Positions 63,174 through 64,000 of a stretch of 64,000 bases of DNA are shown in pieces. The stretch spans positions 1 to 64,000 of the forward strand of contig NZ_PYWI01000014.1 of assembly GCF_003049575.1 (NCBI RefSeq). Reading direction: 5' to 3'. Source of the stretch: Lysinibacillus parviboronicapiens. GTDB taxonomy: Bacteria; Bacillota; Bacilli; Bacillales_A; Planococcaceae. The translations under genes and the position numbers were made by a program. Under the pieces are notes generated by a model. That model ran no database searches. It was not told where the DNA came from and saw nothing but the letters and a program-made list of their open reading frames with translations. Within the stretch, counting starts at the first letter, position 1; every line of letters starts with the position of its first letter.

Positions 63174-63779
63174 TTAAATTTTAGTTTTTTTTAGCTTGAT
63201 AAAATTTGCGATAATTACTTTTTCAATGGCTTCGTATTTCGTGATGGTAGTTGTTAGAACTGTTAATTTTGGCACTGTAAAGTAAATAATACTTGCACAA
63301 GTAATCCCAATAACAGCACCGACAAAAACATCTAATGGATAATGCACGCCTACCCAAATACGTGAAACGCCCACTAATATAGCTAACAAAATCCAGCCAA
63401 ACCATGTCCCTTTTTTAAACAACCAAAAGGTCATACAAAATGAAAAAAATAAAATAGTATGATCGCTAGGAAAAGAATTATCGACTGCTTTTTCTATCAA
63501 CTGATTGGTATTTGACAGCACCGCAAATGGTTGATGATTAAAATGCAATAATCCTGCAAGTTTCCCTACAATTTCAGCCAAAATAAACGCTATACTTCCG
63601 CAAATAAGCATTATTTTATGTTCTTTATTTTTAGTAAACCACAACAGTATAACGAAAATAGCTAAGAAAAAAACTGTATATTCAGCAATGATAATCATTG
63701 GTAAATTAAGGTGTTGATATTCTTTCCCTAAGCTATTAACCGTTCTAAATAACTGATTATTTATTTCCGAAATATTCAT
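63174..63779 (-). CDS. PAP2 family undecaprenyl-diphosphatase, BcrC-like
   Basis: 201 residues with five or six membrane segments. PAP2 motifs C2 (NSFPSDHT) and C3 (GVSRIWVGVHYPLDVFVG) are intact and closely match BcrC, which dephosphorylates undecaprenyl pyrophosphate outside the membrane and contributes to bacitracin tolerance. In motif C1 the usual RP reads QP (HFNHQPF). AAAGGAGAGAG precedes the ATG. Monocistronic. Could also act on other lipid phosphates. Confidence 0.88.
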   Translation of the reverse strand: MNISEINNQLFRTVNSLGKEYQHLNLPMIIIAEYTVFFLAIFVILLWFTKNKEHKIMLICGSIAFILAEIVGKLAGLLHFNHQPFAVLSNTNQLIEKAVDNSFPSDHTILFFSFCMTFWLFKKGTWFGWILLAILVGVSRIWVGVHYPLDVFVGAVIGITCASIIYFTVPKLTVLTTTITKYEAIEKVIIANFIKLKKTKI

Positions 63780-63926
63780 GATACTCTCTCCTTTAAGCTT
63801 TATACAGCTATATTAAGAAAAAAGATATCAAGGAACCATCGATTCTGATGACATTAAATAGTTTACTCTAACATTATTGTCACTTTGACTCGAAACTTAC
63901 TTAATGCTTATAAAATGAAACTTTAA

Positions 63927-63954
63927 TCCGTGGGGGTTTTCATCCCTCACGGAT
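63927..63954. other. Hairpin near the right edge
   Basis: TCCGTGGGGG pairs with CCCTCACGGA around TTTTCAT, reminiscent of the first hairpin of the 1.0-1.3 kb repeats. The gap from 63780 to the end otherwise shows nothing recognisable. Confidence 0.5.
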
Positions 63955-64000
63955 AGAGATGCAAGAAATTGGATATGTCCCTAAAGGGGGATATGGGATA

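Overview
The window reads as a low-GC Gram-positive chromosome of the Bacillaceae, most like Lysinibacillus. This rests on the gene content (a flotillin/NfeD pair behind a sigma-W-type promoter, BcrC-like PAP2, YitT, MmcQ/YjbR, LytTR-DUF3021), strong AGGAGG ribosome binding sites with many TTG and GTG starts, and Bacillus-type intergenic repeats. No rRNA, tRNA or CRISPR array was seen.

Layout. 1-6.6 kb: 3' end of serS, three tandem double-hairpin repeats, a GNAT acetyltransferase, floT-nfeD, a 3D-domain cell-wall protein and four small unrecognised minus-strand genes. 6.9-39.8 kb: a 33-kb phage-derived island. It has regulators, a siphovirus-like tail module (tube protein, chaperone, 2000-residue tape measure, distal tail, tail-associated protein, PAAR-like tip, about nine putative baseplate or receptor-binding proteins) and a holin/amidase lysis module. 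It has no terminase, portal, capsid, protease, replication or active integrase gene. I read it as a non-contractile (F-type) tailocin or tail-only defective prophage. 40-64 kb: ordinary chromosome with a putative coiled-coil protein, GNAT and ABC-F genes behind an attenuator-like leader, a chemoreceptor, LytTR-DUF3021, YitT, an M48 protease, an iron/phosphonate-type ABC operon with a divergent LysR regulator, an ascorbate-type PTS (EIIA, EIIB, EIIC) and a PAP2 phosphatase. Two genes there are broken by single in-frame TAG codons: a membrane AbrB-family gene and an MBL-fold gene.

The most interesting part is control of the island. A divergent pair encodes a tyrosine-recombinase-like protein lacking the expected catalytic residues, reminiscent of the SP-beta repressor MrpR/YopR, and a DndB/DGQHR-like protein. 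Opposite them is a sigma-region-4-like protein with a Cys4 knuckle. Five near-identical copies of ATAAATGAATTAAT lie at gene boundaries between 9.3 and 13.3 kb, one over the putative promoter of the recombinase-like operon, one before the activator and one before the first structural gene. I infer an SP-beta-like lysogeny switch now controlling a tail-only particle. A second notable signal is a 46-codon leader ORF followed by a terminator and a possible antiterminator ahead of the ABC-F gene.
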